Assembly (NCBI GenBank): GCA_933228675.1
Contig: OW121742.1
Coordinates: 19,620,850 to 19,684,849 of the forward strand
Direction of reading: 5' to 3'
Source of the DNA: Stomorhina lunata
Lineage: Eukaryota; Arthropoda; Insecta; Diptera; Rhiniidae
Length of the DNA: 64,000 nucleotides
Shown here: positions 23,808 to 35,232 of the stretch, in pieces
Layout: every line of letters starts with the position of its first letter
Numbering within the stretch: the stretch's first letter is position 1
Translations under genes and position numbers: made by a program
The notes under the pieces: generated by a model
What the model saw: only the letters and a program-made list of their open reading frames with translations
Database searches by the model: none
What the model was told of the DNA's origin: nothing

Positions 23808-24939
23808 CAAATTTGAGGGAGTTAATTTGAAATCCTTGCAATTACATTTCAATTGTTAATAATTTGGCAAGATTTCAATAAAATGACCTTAAATTATTAT
23901 CAAAAAAATGGATATTAATCACAAAATAAATAAAATAATTAATTGATTATTTAACAAAAATTTCTATAGTTTTCAATTTAAAGAAAAGACTTACAAAAAA
24001 AACATAATAAAGTTTTTAAAATCATTAGTAAATTTGCTGGAAAAAACATTGAACTTGAACCCAAGTAATACCCAATATCTCAAGTATATTTTGAGGTAAT
24101 TTTTTGTGTTCCAACTTAAAAAGGTTTGAAAACATACTCCCAAATTGTAATCAATCAATTGCCTATAAAGGTTATATTTTTCAAAATTTAAACAAATTAT
24201 GTATTTAACAAATTTACCATTAGTCAGCGGGTGTTCAATGATTTTTTTTCAATATTTTATTAACAACTTGTAATGAATCTATTTGGGTTTTAAACTCCAA
24301 GTCATTATTTTTGGCTACTGTTTTTTTTTCTTCTCGAATTTTCGTGTGCTCAATAAATACCCAGCAAACAATTGATGAACAGAAATAGGGAATAATTCAA
24401 ATTTCTTCAAAATCTTAAACAAATTAAAAAATAATTTCAAAAACTTGTTAAGTAAAAATAGATTAGGTTGGTCTAGGTAGGATTCGATCCTGTGCTACTT
24501 GAATGAAAAGCTAAAGATACTTATAAAGAAATCATATAAAAATTAAAAAAACATTTAAGGAGTAATCTGCATTTATTATATAAAATGTTTAACTTATTCT
24601 TATGTATTGAAAACTTTTGCTGGGATATTTACTACAATTTTTCTTCGACTTTAATTTTAAGTAATTTATCTGTCTATTTTTTGCAAGTACTTTAAAATTT
24701 AGTTTAATTTTAATTGTATTCAATATCTTTATTCCATAACCCCTTAATAGTTTTTTTTTTGTTTGCAATTTAATATTGAATACAGCCAATTATTTTAAAC
24801 GAACAATATCTTTAACGCCTTAGCCGGAAGGAAGAACTTAAGTTGATAAGTATTAAGTAGCATTTTTTATATAATTAAGGTAGCACTTGAAAAGATTATT
24901 AAAATGTCAATGACAAACTCAATATACAAAAAAAATTCA
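23808..24939. other. AT-rich intergenic DNA, no gene seen
   Basis: Unique sequence upstream of the 22.8 kb gene. It probably contains that gene's distal control region. The 66-codon open frame near 24.6-24.8 kb is lysine/asparagine-rich from AT bias and has no family feature. Confidence 0.5.
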
Positions 24940-27478
24940 AATTTACAAATTTTTCGAAAATTGACTATAGGAAATTTTTCGAAAATTGACTAATTATAGG
25001 AAATTTCTCGAAATTTACAATTTATAGGAAATTTTTCGAAAATTGACTATTTATAGGAGATTTTTCGATAATTGACTATTTATAGGAAATTTTTCGAAGA
25101 TTGACTACTTATAGGAAATTTTTCGAAGATTGACTACTTATAGGAAAATTTTCGAAATTTTTCGAAAATTGACTATTTATAGGAAATTTTTCGAAAATTG
25201 ACTATTTATAGGAAATTTTTTCGAAAATTAACTATTTATAGGAAATTTTTTCGAAAATTAACTATTTATAGGAAATTTTTCGAAAATTGACTATTTATAG
25301 GAAATTTTTCGAAAATTGACTATTTATAGGAAATTTTTCGAAAATTGACTATTTATAGGAAATTTTTTCGAAAATTAACTATTTATAGGAAATTTTTCGA
25401 AAATTGACTATTTAAAGGAAATTTTTCGAAAACTGACTATTTATAGGAAATTTTTCGAAAATTTACTATTTATAGGAAATTTTTCGAAAATTGACTATTT
25501 ATAGGAAATTTTTTCGAAAATTAACTATTTATAGGAAATTTTTTCGAAAATTGACTATTTATAGAAAATTTTTCGAAAATTGACTATTTATAGGAAATTT
25601 TTCGAAAATTGACTATTTATAGGAAATTTTTCGAAAATTGACTATTTAAAGGAAATTTTTCGAAAACTGACTATTTATAGGAAATTTTTCGAAAATTTAC
25701 TATTTATAGGAAATTTTTCGAAAATTGACTATTTATAGGAAATTTTTTCGAAAATTAACTATTTATAGGAAATTTTTTCGAAAATTAACTTTTTATAGGA
25801 AATTTTTCGAAAATTGACTATTTATAGGAAATTTTTCGAAAATTGACTATTTATAGGAAATTTTTCGAAAATTGACTATTTATAGGAAATTTTTCGAAAA
25901 TTGACTATTTATAGGAAATTTTTCGAAAATTGACTATTTATAGGAAATTTTTCGAAAATTGACTATTTATAGGAAATTTTTCGAAAATTGACTATTTATA
26001 GGAAATTTTTCGAAAATTGACTATTTATAGGAAATTTTTCGAAAATTGACTATTTATAGGAAATTTTTCGAAAATTTACTATTTATAGGAAATTTTTCGA
26101 AAATTGACTATTTATAGGAAATTTTTCGAAAATTGACTATTTATAGGAAATTTTTCGAAAATTGACTATTTATACGAAATTTTTCGAAAATTGACTATTT
26201 ATAGGAAATTTTTCGAAAATTGACTATTTATAGGAAATTTTTCGAAAATTGACTATTTATAGGAAATTTTTATATGAAATTTTTCGAAAATTGAAAATTT
26301 ATAGAAAATTTTTTGAAAATTTACTATTTATAGGAAATTTTTCGAAAATTTGCTATTTATAGGAAAATTTTCGAAAATTTACTATTTATAGGAATTTTAT
26401 AAAAAATTAACTCTTTATAGGAAATTTTTCGAAGATTAACGAACTATTAATTAATTAATTAACTATTTATAGGAAATTTTTCGAAAATTGACTATTTATA
26501 GGAAATTTTTCGAAAATTGACTATTTATAGGAAATTTTTCGAAAATTGACTATTTATAGGAAATTTTTCGATAATTGACTATTTATAGGAAATTTTTCGA
26601 AAATTGACTATTTATAGGAAATTTTTCGAAAATTGACTATTAATAGGAAATTTTTCGAAAATTGACTATTTAGAGGAAATTTTTCGAAAATTGACTATTT
26701 ATAGGAAATTTTTCGAAAATTGGCTATTTATAGAAAATTTTTCGAAAATTGACTATTTATAGGAAATTTTTCGAAAATTGACTATTTACAGGAAATTTTT
26801 CGAAAATTGACTATTTATAGGAAATTTTCGAAAATTGACTATTTATAGGAAATTTTTCAAAAATTGACTATTTATAGGAAATTTTTCGAAAATTGACTAT
26901 TTATAGGAAAATTTTCGAAAATTGACTATTTATAGGAAATTTTCCGAAAATTGACCATTAATAGGAAATTTTTCGAAAATTGACTATTTATAGGAAATTT
27001 TTCGAAAATTGACTATTTATAGGAAATTTTTCGAAAATTGACTATTTATAGGAAATTTTTCGAAAATTGACTATTTATAGGAAATTTTTCGAAAATTGAC
27101 TATTTATAGGAAATTTTTCGAAAATTGACTATTTATAGAAAATTTTTTGAAAATTGACTATTTATAGGAAATTTTTCGAAAATTGACTATTTATAGAAAA
27201 TTTTTCGAAAATTGACTATTTGTAGGAAATTTTTCGAAAATTGACTATTTACAGGAAATTTTTCGAAAATTGACTATTTATAGGAAATTTTCGAAAATTG
27301 ACTATTTATAGGAAATTTTTCGAAAATTGACTATTTATAGGAAAATTTTCGAAAATTGACTATTTATAGGAAATTTTTCGAAATTGACTATTTATAGGAA
27401 ATTTTTCGAAAATTGACTATTTATAGGAAATTTTTCGAAGATTGACTATTTATAGGAAATTTTTCGAAAATTGATAAA
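24940..27478. repeat. 29-bp AT minisatellite, TTTCGAAAATTGAC-tagged
   Basis: About 87 units of 29 bp with the core GACTATTTATAGGAAATTTT followed by TCGAAAATT. The array is highly uniform, with a few substituted units. The tttaaagg/aaactgac variant pair occurs at about 25411 and 25645, 234 bp (eight units) apart, a sign of block duplication. Near 26265-26460 is a patch of irregular units. The CTATTTATAG core is a relaxed version of the CTATAG dyad in the other arrays. Confidence 0.95.
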
Positions 27479-27664
27479 AAAAAATTTTAAATTTTTCACT
27501 CAAAAAATTGCTACAGATAATTTTTTACATAAGAATTTTTTATAGAAAATTTATCACATAAAAATTTCTATTGAAAATTTTTCACATAAAAAATTTTTAC
27601 TGGAAATTTTTCACATAAAAAATTTTCTACAGGAATTTTTTTATATGTAAAATTTTTGTATGTG
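27479..27664. repeat. Degenerate AT minisatellite
   Basis: Diverged A-tract/T-tract units (acataaaaatttctattgaa, ttttttatagaaaattt), continued on the far side of the SINE. This suggests the SINE inserted into a decaying array. Confidence 0.7.
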
Positions 27665-27945
27665 AACCGCCGTGGTATAGCGGGTTAGTCATCCGCCTAG
27701 CATACAGAGGTCCCAAGTTCGATCCCGGCCAGACCCACTTGCAAAAAAATAAATTTTCAAAAAAAGCGGCGGAGTTTTAGGCTATGTAAAACTTCTCTAA
27801 CTAATGCATTTGCCGTTCGGAGCCGGAGTTAAAACGTAGGTCCCTTTCAATGAGTCTAAAAATAGAATCGGATGAAGCTCATTGTCTGAAAGAAGTACCA
27901 CTTGTTCCAATTGGAATGTTGTCGTGGAAATTATTATATTATATT
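27665..27945 (+). mobile_element. tRNA-derived SINE
   Basis: A non-AT-rich island inside degenerate minisatellite. The 5' part is tRNA-like. A box-A-like TGGTATAGCGGG lies at 27673-27684 and a box-B-like AGTTCGATCCC at 27716-27726, about 31 bp apart, as in internal RNA polymerase III promoters. It is not a plausible functional tRNA gene because it continues into an unrelated body (gcggcggagttttaggctat, cgttcggagccggagtt, cattgtctgaaagaagtacc). It ends near 27940 in an ATT-rich tail (attattatattat). Length is about 280 bp. The family is not identified. Confidence 0.75.
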
Positions 27946-29458
27946 AAAAATTTTGTATAGAAATTTGTCTTGTGAAAACTTTTTGTATAGAAATTTTTTG
28001 AGAAAAATAGAAAATTTTTGACATAAAAAAATTTTTATAGAAAATTTTTTCCATAAATTTTTTTTATGCGAAAAATTTTCTATTTTTCTCATCGAGAATT
28101 TCTATTTTTACATGTAAAATATTTCTATTGAAAATTTTTCACATTAAAAAATTTTTACATAAAAAAATTTTTTACACAAAAAATTTATATAAAAAATTTC
28201 TATACAAAAAGTTTTCGCAAGATAAATTTCTGTACAAAAATTTTTTATGTGATGAGAAAAATTTTTGATGAGAAAGATTTTTGATAGAAATTTCTTTTTG
28301 AAGAAATTTTTTATATGAAAAATTTTGTATAGAATTTGTTTTGTACAGAAATTTACTATATGAAAAATTTTCTATTGAAATTTTTTTTATGTGAAAAATT
28401 TTATATTTTTCTCATAGAAAATTTATGTACAAAAAAATTTTCACTAGATAAATTTCTATACAAAAATTTTATATTTAAAAAACTTCTAAAGAAAATTTTT
28501 TACATAAAAAAATTCTATAGAAAAGTTTTTCTACCAAATTTTTCACATAAAAAATTTCTTTAAAAAAATTGTAGAGAACATTTTTCTTAAACATTTTTCT
28601 AGAAATATTTTCACAAAGAAAATTATTGTACAAAAATTTTTCATAAAAAAAATTCTATTAAAAATTTTAGACCAAAAAATTTTTTGTGAAAATTTTCATG
28701 TAACAAATTTTCTTTAAAAATGTTATCCATAAAACAATGTTTCTATCAAATATTTTTCTGGGGAAATTTTTTCTTAAAAAAAAACCTTTTTGGTATAAAA
28801 ATTTTTCTAAGGAAAATTTTTCAATAAACAATTTTTAGTAAGAAAATTTTTAAATATTATACTTTTTCTATAGATAATTTTTCAATGGAACATTTTTTTA
28901 TATTATAAATTTTATTTTGCAAAATTTTCTATAGAAAATTTTTCATTAAAAAAAATTTTTATAGAAAAATTTTCAATATAAAAATATTTAATATTAAAAT
29001 TTTACTATAGAATATTTTTTTTATCAAAATTTTTCTACAGAAAATTTCTTAATATAAAATTATTGCGATAGAAAATTTTTCAGTATAAACATTTTTCTTT
29101 AAAAAATTTTTCCATATAAACATTTTTCGATGTAAAAATACGTCTATAGAAAATTTTCCAATATAAAATTTTTAATATAAAAAATGTTTAATTTTTTAAC
29201 TTTTTCTATAAATTTTTTTTAATGTAAAAATTTTTCTATAAAAAAATTTTCAATATGAAAATATATAGAACATTTTTAATTATTATTTTTTTTATTAAAA
29301 AATTTTCAACATAAAAATTTTCGATAGAAAATTGTTCAATATAAAAATTTTACATTAGAAAACTTTTTTGATATCAAAATTTTTCTACAGAAAATTTTAC
29401 TGTAGACATTTTGTTGCCATAAAATTTTTTGATGCAAAAATTTGTTGTTATAAAAATG
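27946..29458. repeat. Degenerate AT minisatellite
   Basis: A-tract/T-tract blocks with ctatag-like centres and no stable unit length, continuing the decayed array interrupted by the SINE. Lysine/phenylalanine-rich open frames here (for example about 28336-28563) are products of the repeat. Confidence 0.75.
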
Positions 29459-29668
29459 TTTGTGTTTACTTGTGTTCAGTGGATAATTTGACCTTTCAAC
29501 ATTTGATTTACAAAACATAATTCGTAATTATTCTGTTTTGAAAATAGGTAATAATGTGAGGTTTTCAATCTGTCTTAAAGTTTGGTTACTTCTCCTGACG
29601 ATGATGGCCTAACCAACCATCGAAACGTGTCGAGAAATTGGTTGTCCACACAAACATTTTTTGGTTTT
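29459..29668 (+). mobile_element. Truncated copy of the hammerhead-bearing foldback element
   Basis: It matches the spacer plus one arm of the element at 1282-1635: gtttacttgtgttcag, then aacataattcgtaattat, taataatgtgaggttttc, gatggcctaaccaaccatcg, and a cttgtt/ggttgtcc end. The other arm is absent. It holds the best hammerhead-like core in the window: CTGACGA at 29595-29601, stem II gatgg/ccatc at 29603-29607 and 29617-29621 with loop cctaaccaa, GAAA at 29622-29625, C.gt.G, then TC at 29630-29631, and stem I ttctc/gagaa flanking it. One extra T (29602) sits between the CUGANGA box and stem II, so activity is doubtful. Confidence 0.7.
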
Positions 29669-30209
29669 TATCAATAAATTACTATTATATTAAAAAATGT
29701 AAAAGACTGGAATTAAGTGCAAATAATAATAACTCCTTTGAATAAATATCGACTATCTCAACAATTGAGGCCCTTAAAACTGGGAGTTAAGAATAACAGA
29801 AGAAGAATCCCAACAATTTTATATTTTTTGATATAACAGTTTGTCTATACAATATTTTTCGATAAAAAATTTTTTCTTATGCATACAAAATTTCTATAGA
29901 AAATGTTTTAGATAAAAAATGTTGATATACAATTCTTCATATGAAAACTAATATAAAAAAAATTCTTAAGATATTTTCTATATAAGAAATTTGCATAGAA
30001 AATTTTTTACATAAAGAAATTTTGAAGGAAATTTTGCGCATGAAAAATGTTTTGTTGTTGCTTTGAGTGTCTCGACTATATTATAGCTTCGGTTGGTTCT
30101 ATTTTTCGAACAAAATTTTAATTTTAGCCCAACTCTAAATGTAAATATTTTACAAAACATTACCCGGATTTATATTTAATAACACTTTTTGGATTTCTTT
30201 CAAAATATT
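29669..30209. other. AT-rich intergenic DNA, no gene seen
   Basis: Includes degenerate A/T-tract blocks at about 29820-30050 and otherwise unique sequence. No gene was found. Confidence 0.5.
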
Positions 30210-30215
30210 TTTATT
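30210..30215 (-). terminator. Poly(A) signal of the gene at 30280
   Basis: tttatt on the + strand reads AATAAA on the gene strand, about 65 bp beyond the stop. The flanking 3' sequence (aattggacg, atttgtgatatgat, ttcgttgttt) is nearly the same as the 3' flank of the sister gene at 31449. Confidence 0.7.
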
Positions 30216-30279
30216 TCACTTAAAATTTAACAAACAACGAATAAATCATATCACAAATATTTCCGTCCAATTCTTAATC

Positions 30280-30805
30280 TTAATGATGGAAACTGTAAGT
30301 GGCAGGAATTACAGTCTTGTGGTGTACAACAGGAGCAGCATGAACTACGGGAGCAGAATGAACCAAAGGAACAGAGTGTACAACAGGAGCAGCAGCATAA
30401 GTGTGAACAACAGGGGCAGATTTTACTACAGCAGGAGCAACATGATAAACAGGAGCAGAATGAACTACAGGAGCGGCATGAACAACTGGAGCGGTCTTGA
30501 CGACAGACACAATAGGAGCTTCATGAACGGTAGTCTTGACTACGGGGGTCAAAACTGGTTCAACAACAGCTTTGTTGTGATAACGGGTAAAGCTCTGGTG
30601 CGAAACAGCTGAGGGAGCAGAATGGACTACAGAACCAACTTTAGCTAAGACAGGTTCCTGGACGACATGATGGGTTTCAATGAGACCAGCGCTGACTGAA
30701 GCCAAGCAGAAGAGTGCAATAAAAGCGATCTGGAAAAAGGATTAAAGAATTATAATTTTTGTGATTTTGGAAATTTTTATTAAAATATCTTACAGATTTG
30801 TACAT
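30280..30805 (-). CDS. Retinin-like cuticular protein, left member of a divergent pair (153 aa)
   Basis: Exon 1 is complement(30794..30805), MYKS, with a GTAAG donor. The intron ends in tttccag, and exon 2 is complement(30280..30729). The signal peptide MYKSIAFIALFCLASVSAG is followed by ETHHVVQEPVLAKVG and the full motif: [13 protein letters not shown] at about residues 40-52, YHNKAVVEP, LTPVVKTTV. The remainder is Ala-Pro-Val-Val-His repeats (APVVHAAPVVHSAP type) ending in YSFHH. This is the complete, typical form of the family: a secreted structural protein with a conserved block and an elastic-looking repeat tail. It is very close in sequence to the gene on the opposite strand at 31449-31959, with which it shares about 640 bp of upstream DNA. 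An antisense open frame over it is a shadow. Confidence 0.93.
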
Positions 30806-30858
30806 GTTTGAAGATTTTTTATTTTTGGGTTTTAGTTTGTTCAAAAGTTTGCAAGAAA

Positions 30859-30894
30859 CTATTGATTATTTTGAATTGTTTTTTGGTTTTTATA
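30859..30894 (-). promoter_or_regulatory. Core promoter of the gene at 30280-30805
   Basis: On the - strand AGTATAAAAACCAAA contains TATAAAA at 30888-30894. The initiator-like TCAATAG at 30859-30865 is followed by TTTCTTGC. The TATA to +1 distance is about 31 bp. The extended TATA text is shared with the genes at 31449 and 35183. Confidence 0.7.
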
Positions 30895-31354
30895 CTTTTG
30901 ATCTTAAAGTGTGTGATAAAATTTATTTTTAGTTCAAATAATTGAAATCTGTTTTTAATTATCGAACACATTTGTTTAGTTTTTGAATCAGGTTTATTGA
31001 CCTTCATTGGCCTAAGTAAAGTAAAACATTTAGGGGAGTTGTCTGAGCCAGAGCGACATAATTTGATATGGAAACATAAAATGCATTTTAATGCTTATTA
31101 AGATGCTTGATTGAATGAAATTACATAATTTTTGGTGGGTGTTCTAATAAAGATTTTAAGGTATTTAGTTATTCTGCTATTATTACGATCTACCAAAGAC
31201 TACTTTAAGAATTAAAAAAAAAATTTCAAAACTTCTATTTTGAGTTTAATAAAACAGCTTCTCTGCTTCCAGCAATTGCTCTTCAATCGTTAATAAGATT
31301 TTTATTACAGCCGCAATAGTAATCAAACAATTATTTCCATGTTTATGACTCGTT
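30895..31354. promoter_or_regulatory. Shared upstream region of a head-to-head cuticle gene pair
   Basis: About 460 bp between the two TATA boxes of the divergent genes at 30280 and 31449, with no coding content. It is the only place where upstream enhancers for both could lie close by. The 11-mer TTGGCCTAAGT at 31007-31017 also occurs at 35834-35844, inside the promoter of the gene at 35902. A bidirectional control role is inference from layout. Confidence 0.45.
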
Positions 31355-31399
31355 TATAAAGTATAAAAACCAAACAACTCTTTGACAAGATCATCAGTT
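31355..31399 (+). promoter_or_regulatory. Core promoter of the gene at 31449-31959
   Basis: AGTATAAAAACCAAA includes TATAAAA at 31362-31368 (a second TATAAA is at 31355). The initiator TCAGTT lies at 31394-31399 within ATCATCAGTTTCTT, with +1 at 31396, 34 bp from the TATA. The predicted 5' UTR is about 53 nt. Confidence 0.8.
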
Positions 31400-31448
31400 T
31401 CTTCTGAACTATTAACCACAAACCATCCTCAAGCCCAACTTATTAAAC

Positions 31449-31959
31449 ATGTACAAATCTGTAAGTTAATCTAAGTTATTCAAATCATTTCATTAAACAT
31501 TAACAAAACCTCTTCATCATCTTCCCTTAGATTGCTTGCATTGCTCTCCTCTGCTTGGCTTCAGTCAGCGCTGGTCTCATTGAAACCCATCATGTTGTCC
31601 AGGAACCTGTCTTAGCTAAAGTTGGTGCCGTTGTCCATTCTGCTCCCTCAGCTGTTTCGCATCAAAGCTTTACCCGTTATCACAACAAAGCTGTTGTTGA
31701 ACCAGTTTTGACCCCCGTAGTCAAGACTACCGTTCATGAAGCTCCTATTGTGTCTGTCGTCAAGACCGCTCCAGTTGTACATGCTGCTCCTGTTTACCAT
31801 TCTGCTCCAGTTGTTGTGAAATCAGCTCCGGTTGTTCACACTTATGCCGCTGCTCCTGTAGTACACTCTGCTTCTTTGGTACACTCTGCTCCAGTTGTTC
31901 ATTCCGCCCCTGTTGTACACAAGACTGTCGTTCCTGCTACCTACAGTTTCCATCATTAA
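31449..31959 (+). CDS. Retinin-like cuticular protein, right member of a divergent pair (146 aa)
   Basis: Exon 1 is 31449..31460 (MYKS) with a GTAAG donor. The intron 31461..31530 ends in cccttag, and exon 2 is 31531..31959. The signal peptide MYKSIACIALLCLASVSAG and the next 55 residues match the gene at 30280-30805 almost residue for residue, including EPVLAKVG, SAVSHQSFT (about 44-52), YHNKAVVEP and LTPVVKTTV. The copies differ in the number and order of APVVH repeats and both end in ATYSFHH. The 3' flanks also align, so this is a recent inverted duplicate. The role is inferred to be a secreted cuticle structural protein, probably expressed together with its partner. Confidence 0.93.
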
Positions 31960-32023
31960 GATTCAGAATTGGACGAAATTATTTGTGATATGATTAGTTC
32001 GTTGTTTATTAAAATTTAAGTGA

Positions 32024-32029
32024 AATAAA
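32024..32029 (+). terminator. Poly(A) signal of the gene at 31449-31959
   Basis: AATAAA 65 bp after the stop codon, at the same relative place and in the same sequence context as in the inverted sister gene. Confidence 0.75.
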
Positions 32030-32039
32030 AATATTAAAA

Positions 32040-33149
32040 AAAAATAAAATTATATGTTTAATATATACCGATAACTGAGATAATGGAATTGGTAATTGAG
32101 CAGGATTGTTTGTAAGATCTAAAAGTATTGAAATTAGCTAAAATTGGTACATTATTTTAATTCTCATTGCTTCCGAGATCGGGTTTTCGGTTCTCTAAGT
32201 CAATTAATGTTTTTTTGGGCTCCAAAATTTTACAATGTTCCGAAATAATGAATCAGTTATGACCCATAACTGAAGATTCTTAAGAGTGCTTTGGCTTAGT
32301 TCTAAGCATAACATATGGGTTCGAGTCCCAGTCACTAAAATTTCCATTTCTATTAAAATTGTTAATAACCACAGCAGCCTTCATAGGCGACAAGACGTAA
32401 TCTAAAAGAAATAAAATTGGCTGTGGATCAAACAATCTTAAATAATGCTTTCAAATAAACAGGATATAATAGAATAATTGCTCCTATGAGATAAGATATT
32501 TTGACTTTCGATTAGCCAACTACGGATCTACAAGCCGACAAGGTAAATACTTTGGCTCTCAGTCGTTTATCCATAGGGTATTATAATATATTCGACTCAC
32601 GATCGGCCAATTACGTGAATAGTATATATAAATAAAATAGTTATCTGATTAATTTTAAAGGAAGTATCACCTATTGAATCTAGCCTCTTTTTGCGTTATA
32701 AACTACTAATACTTATGCTTTAACAGACATGGAGTAAATGAGAATTATGTGTATAAAGAAAATGTTAGCGAGGAATCAAGAAGGTAAGATAGGACTCTAA
32801 CAAAACGAAAGTAGAGTTGTAGATGAATAAAAAAGTAGAATTTGACAATGTAGGTAACACTGTAACATATTGTAATATATTTCTTAATGATCAAACATAA
32901 AATCCACTTTTGGAGATGATCACAAATCTCGAAAAATCATTATTTTTCAATTTTATATATAAACGGGGATATAGTACAATTGATTGAAGTCGCTAGTATG
33001 ATGTACAGCCACACGTGTATGGCTGTGACACTCGATATCGTAGTATAATTAAGGCAGCCACCAACTTTTTTGTTTAAAATCAAGAGACTTTTCTGAGGAA
33101 CGCCTTCAACAACATTTTTATTGCCAACTTTTCGATAGACAATATAATC
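32040..33149. other. Intergenic DNA, no gene seen
   Basis: Unique sequence of moderate AT content. Phrases such as gggttcgagtcccagtcact at about 32319 recall a tRNA box B, but no box A or cloverleaf could be found around it. No gene can be supported. Confidence 0.5.
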
Positions 33150-34560
33150 AAATTACTCAAGACTATAGTATCGGAATCGAGTCAAATCACTCTGAACTTT
33201 TGTTTAGTCGAGTCCAAAATTTAGTCGAGATAATCGAAACTATATTATAGTTGGGATGATCTAGAATCTAGATTATAGTCGAGATCTTTGAGGCTATAGT
33301 TTATTTTTGGATACTCGGGTTACTTGATAGTATAGTCAAGATACTTCAGACAATCGAGATACTCTTTAATATAGACGAGACAATATAGAGATCATAGTAT
33401 AGTACAGACACAGTCTTTGCAACACTAAAGATAATATTATAGTCTAGTTACTTAAGTTTATAGTTTTTAAGACTAGAGTATAGTCAAAATTCCTTGGGTA
33501 GTCGATATTATCATATAAAGTCTAGACAATCGAGACTATAAAACATCCAAGACACAAAAACTATTGTATAGACGAGACTCCCGAGACTACTATTATAGTC
33601 GACTCACTCGAGACTATAGAATAGTCGAGACACTCGAGTCTATAGTATAGTCGAGACACTCGGGACTATAGTATAGTCAAAACAATCCATATTATAATAT
33701 AGTCAAGACATTCGAGACTATGGTATAGTCAAAACACTGGAGATAGTATAGACGGGACACTAGAGACTATAGTATAGTCAAAACACTTCAGACTATAGTA
33801 TAGTCAAGACATTCGAGACTATGGTATAGTCGAAACACTCGAGATAGTATAGTCGGGACACTAGAGACTGTAGTATAGTCGAGACACTCGAGATTACAGT
33901 AAAGTCGAGACACTCGTGAATATAGTATAGTCGAGACACTCGAGATTATAGTATAGTCGAGATACTCGAGACTATAGTATAGTCAATTTAAATCAATCGA
34001 TACTATACCAAAGTCTTGAGATGATAGTGTGGTCGAGTTTCACTTGATACTATAATTTGGCCGAGACACTTACGAGACTATAGTAGAAATGCTTGAGGTA
34101 GTCGATGTGCTCATATACTTTATATAGTCAAAACAATCAAGACTATAATATATTTAAGGCACAGAAACTAAAATTATAGTAAAGACACCCGATACCATAG
34201 TATAGTCGAGTCACTCAAGTCGAGACTATATTATATTCAGGACACAGAATCTTTTGTTTAGACGGGACTCTCGACACTATAATTATTGTGGAGACACTCA
34301 AGTCGAGACTATAATATATTCAAGACACAGACTAGACTCATCAGACTACAATTATAGTCGAGACACTCTAAACTAAAGTATAGTCGAGACACTGAAGTCG
34401 AAACCATTCAAATTTAAAACTCACAAACTCGATATTATACTTAAGTCTCAAGATACTTGAGATTAGAGTAAAGTCATGTTTTACTTGATGCTATAATTTA
34501 GCCGAGTCACTCACAACTAGTCGGGACACTTGAGATTATTGTATAGTCAAGACATTCGGC
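33150..34560. repeat. Degenerate palindromic minisatellite (GACTATAGTATAGTC)
   Basis: Imperfect units of about 26 bp made of the 15-nt perfect palindrome GACTATAGTATAGTC (for example 33664-33678) alternating with GAGACACTCGA. Best-preserved units lie between 33600 and 33990. The flanks are very diverged. A longer block (gacattcgagactatggtat, then a cactggagatagtat/cactcgagatagtat unit) occurs at about 33710 and 33810. It lies between the two divergent gene pairs. Confidence 0.85.
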
Positions 34561-34681
34561 TAAAGTTAAAACTAAAATAAAAAATTATGAAACACTTTTT
34601 ATAAAATTTATAAATTCGTATATTTAACTAAACAAAAAACAGATCATATTACAAATGATCTCATTCTTTAACGACTTCCTC

Positions 34682-35183
34682 TTAATGATGGTAAGCATGA
34701 ACGACAGGAGCAGCGTGGAATACAGGCGCGGCATGAACAACAGGAGCAGTGTGAACTACGGGAGCATGATGGATAACAGGGGCAGAGTGTACAACAGGAG
34801 CGGAATGGACAACTGGAACTGAATGAGCAACAGGAGCTGCTTCATAAGTGTGGACAACTGGAGCCGACTTTACAACAGATACAACGGGAGTTTCATGGAC
34901 GGTAGTCTTGACAACAGGAGTAAGAACAGGGCTTACAACAGCTTTGTTGTGATAACGAGTGAAGCTTTGATGAGACACAGCCGAGGGAGCACTGTGAACA
35001 ACAGAGCCTACTTTGGCGAGGACAGGTTCCTGGACAACATGATGAGTTTCAATGACGCCAGCGCTGACGGCGGCCAAGCAAAAAAGGGCAACAAAAGCAA
35101 CCTGTTAATAAGAAAAAAAAAGGATTTTTAAGAATTTTGTTGTAAAGAAATTATTTTCGAGGAAAACTTACAGATTTGAACAT
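34682..35183 (-). CDS. Retinin-like cuticular protein (143 aa), left member of second divergent pair
   Basis: Exon 1 is complement(35172..35183), MFKS, with a GTAAG donor. The intron ends in ttaacag, and exon 2 is complement(34682..35101). The signal peptide MFKSVAFVALFCLAAVSAG is followed by [28 protein letters not shown] (about 40-52), YHNKAVVSP and LTPVVKTTVHETP. The tail of APVVHSAP/APVIHHAP/APVFHAAP repeats ends in AYHH. It is closest to the pair at 30/31 kb and shares their extended TATA and initiator text, so the three arose by duplication of a unit that included the promoter. The role is inferred to be a secreted cuticle protein. Confidence 0.93.
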
Positions 35184-35232
35184 CTTTTAAAATTGGATGA
35201 TTTTGTTTTGATCTTTAAAGGTTTGCAAGAAA

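Noticed and set aside
27665..27740. Functional tRNA gene
   Set aside because: The A and B boxes are present, but the sequence continues into a SINE body with a simple-repeat tail and I could not form a clean acceptor stem.
32310..32340. Possible tRNA fragment (gggttcgagtcccagtcact)
   Set aside because: It resembles a B box, but no A box, acceptor stem or cloverleaf could be found around it.
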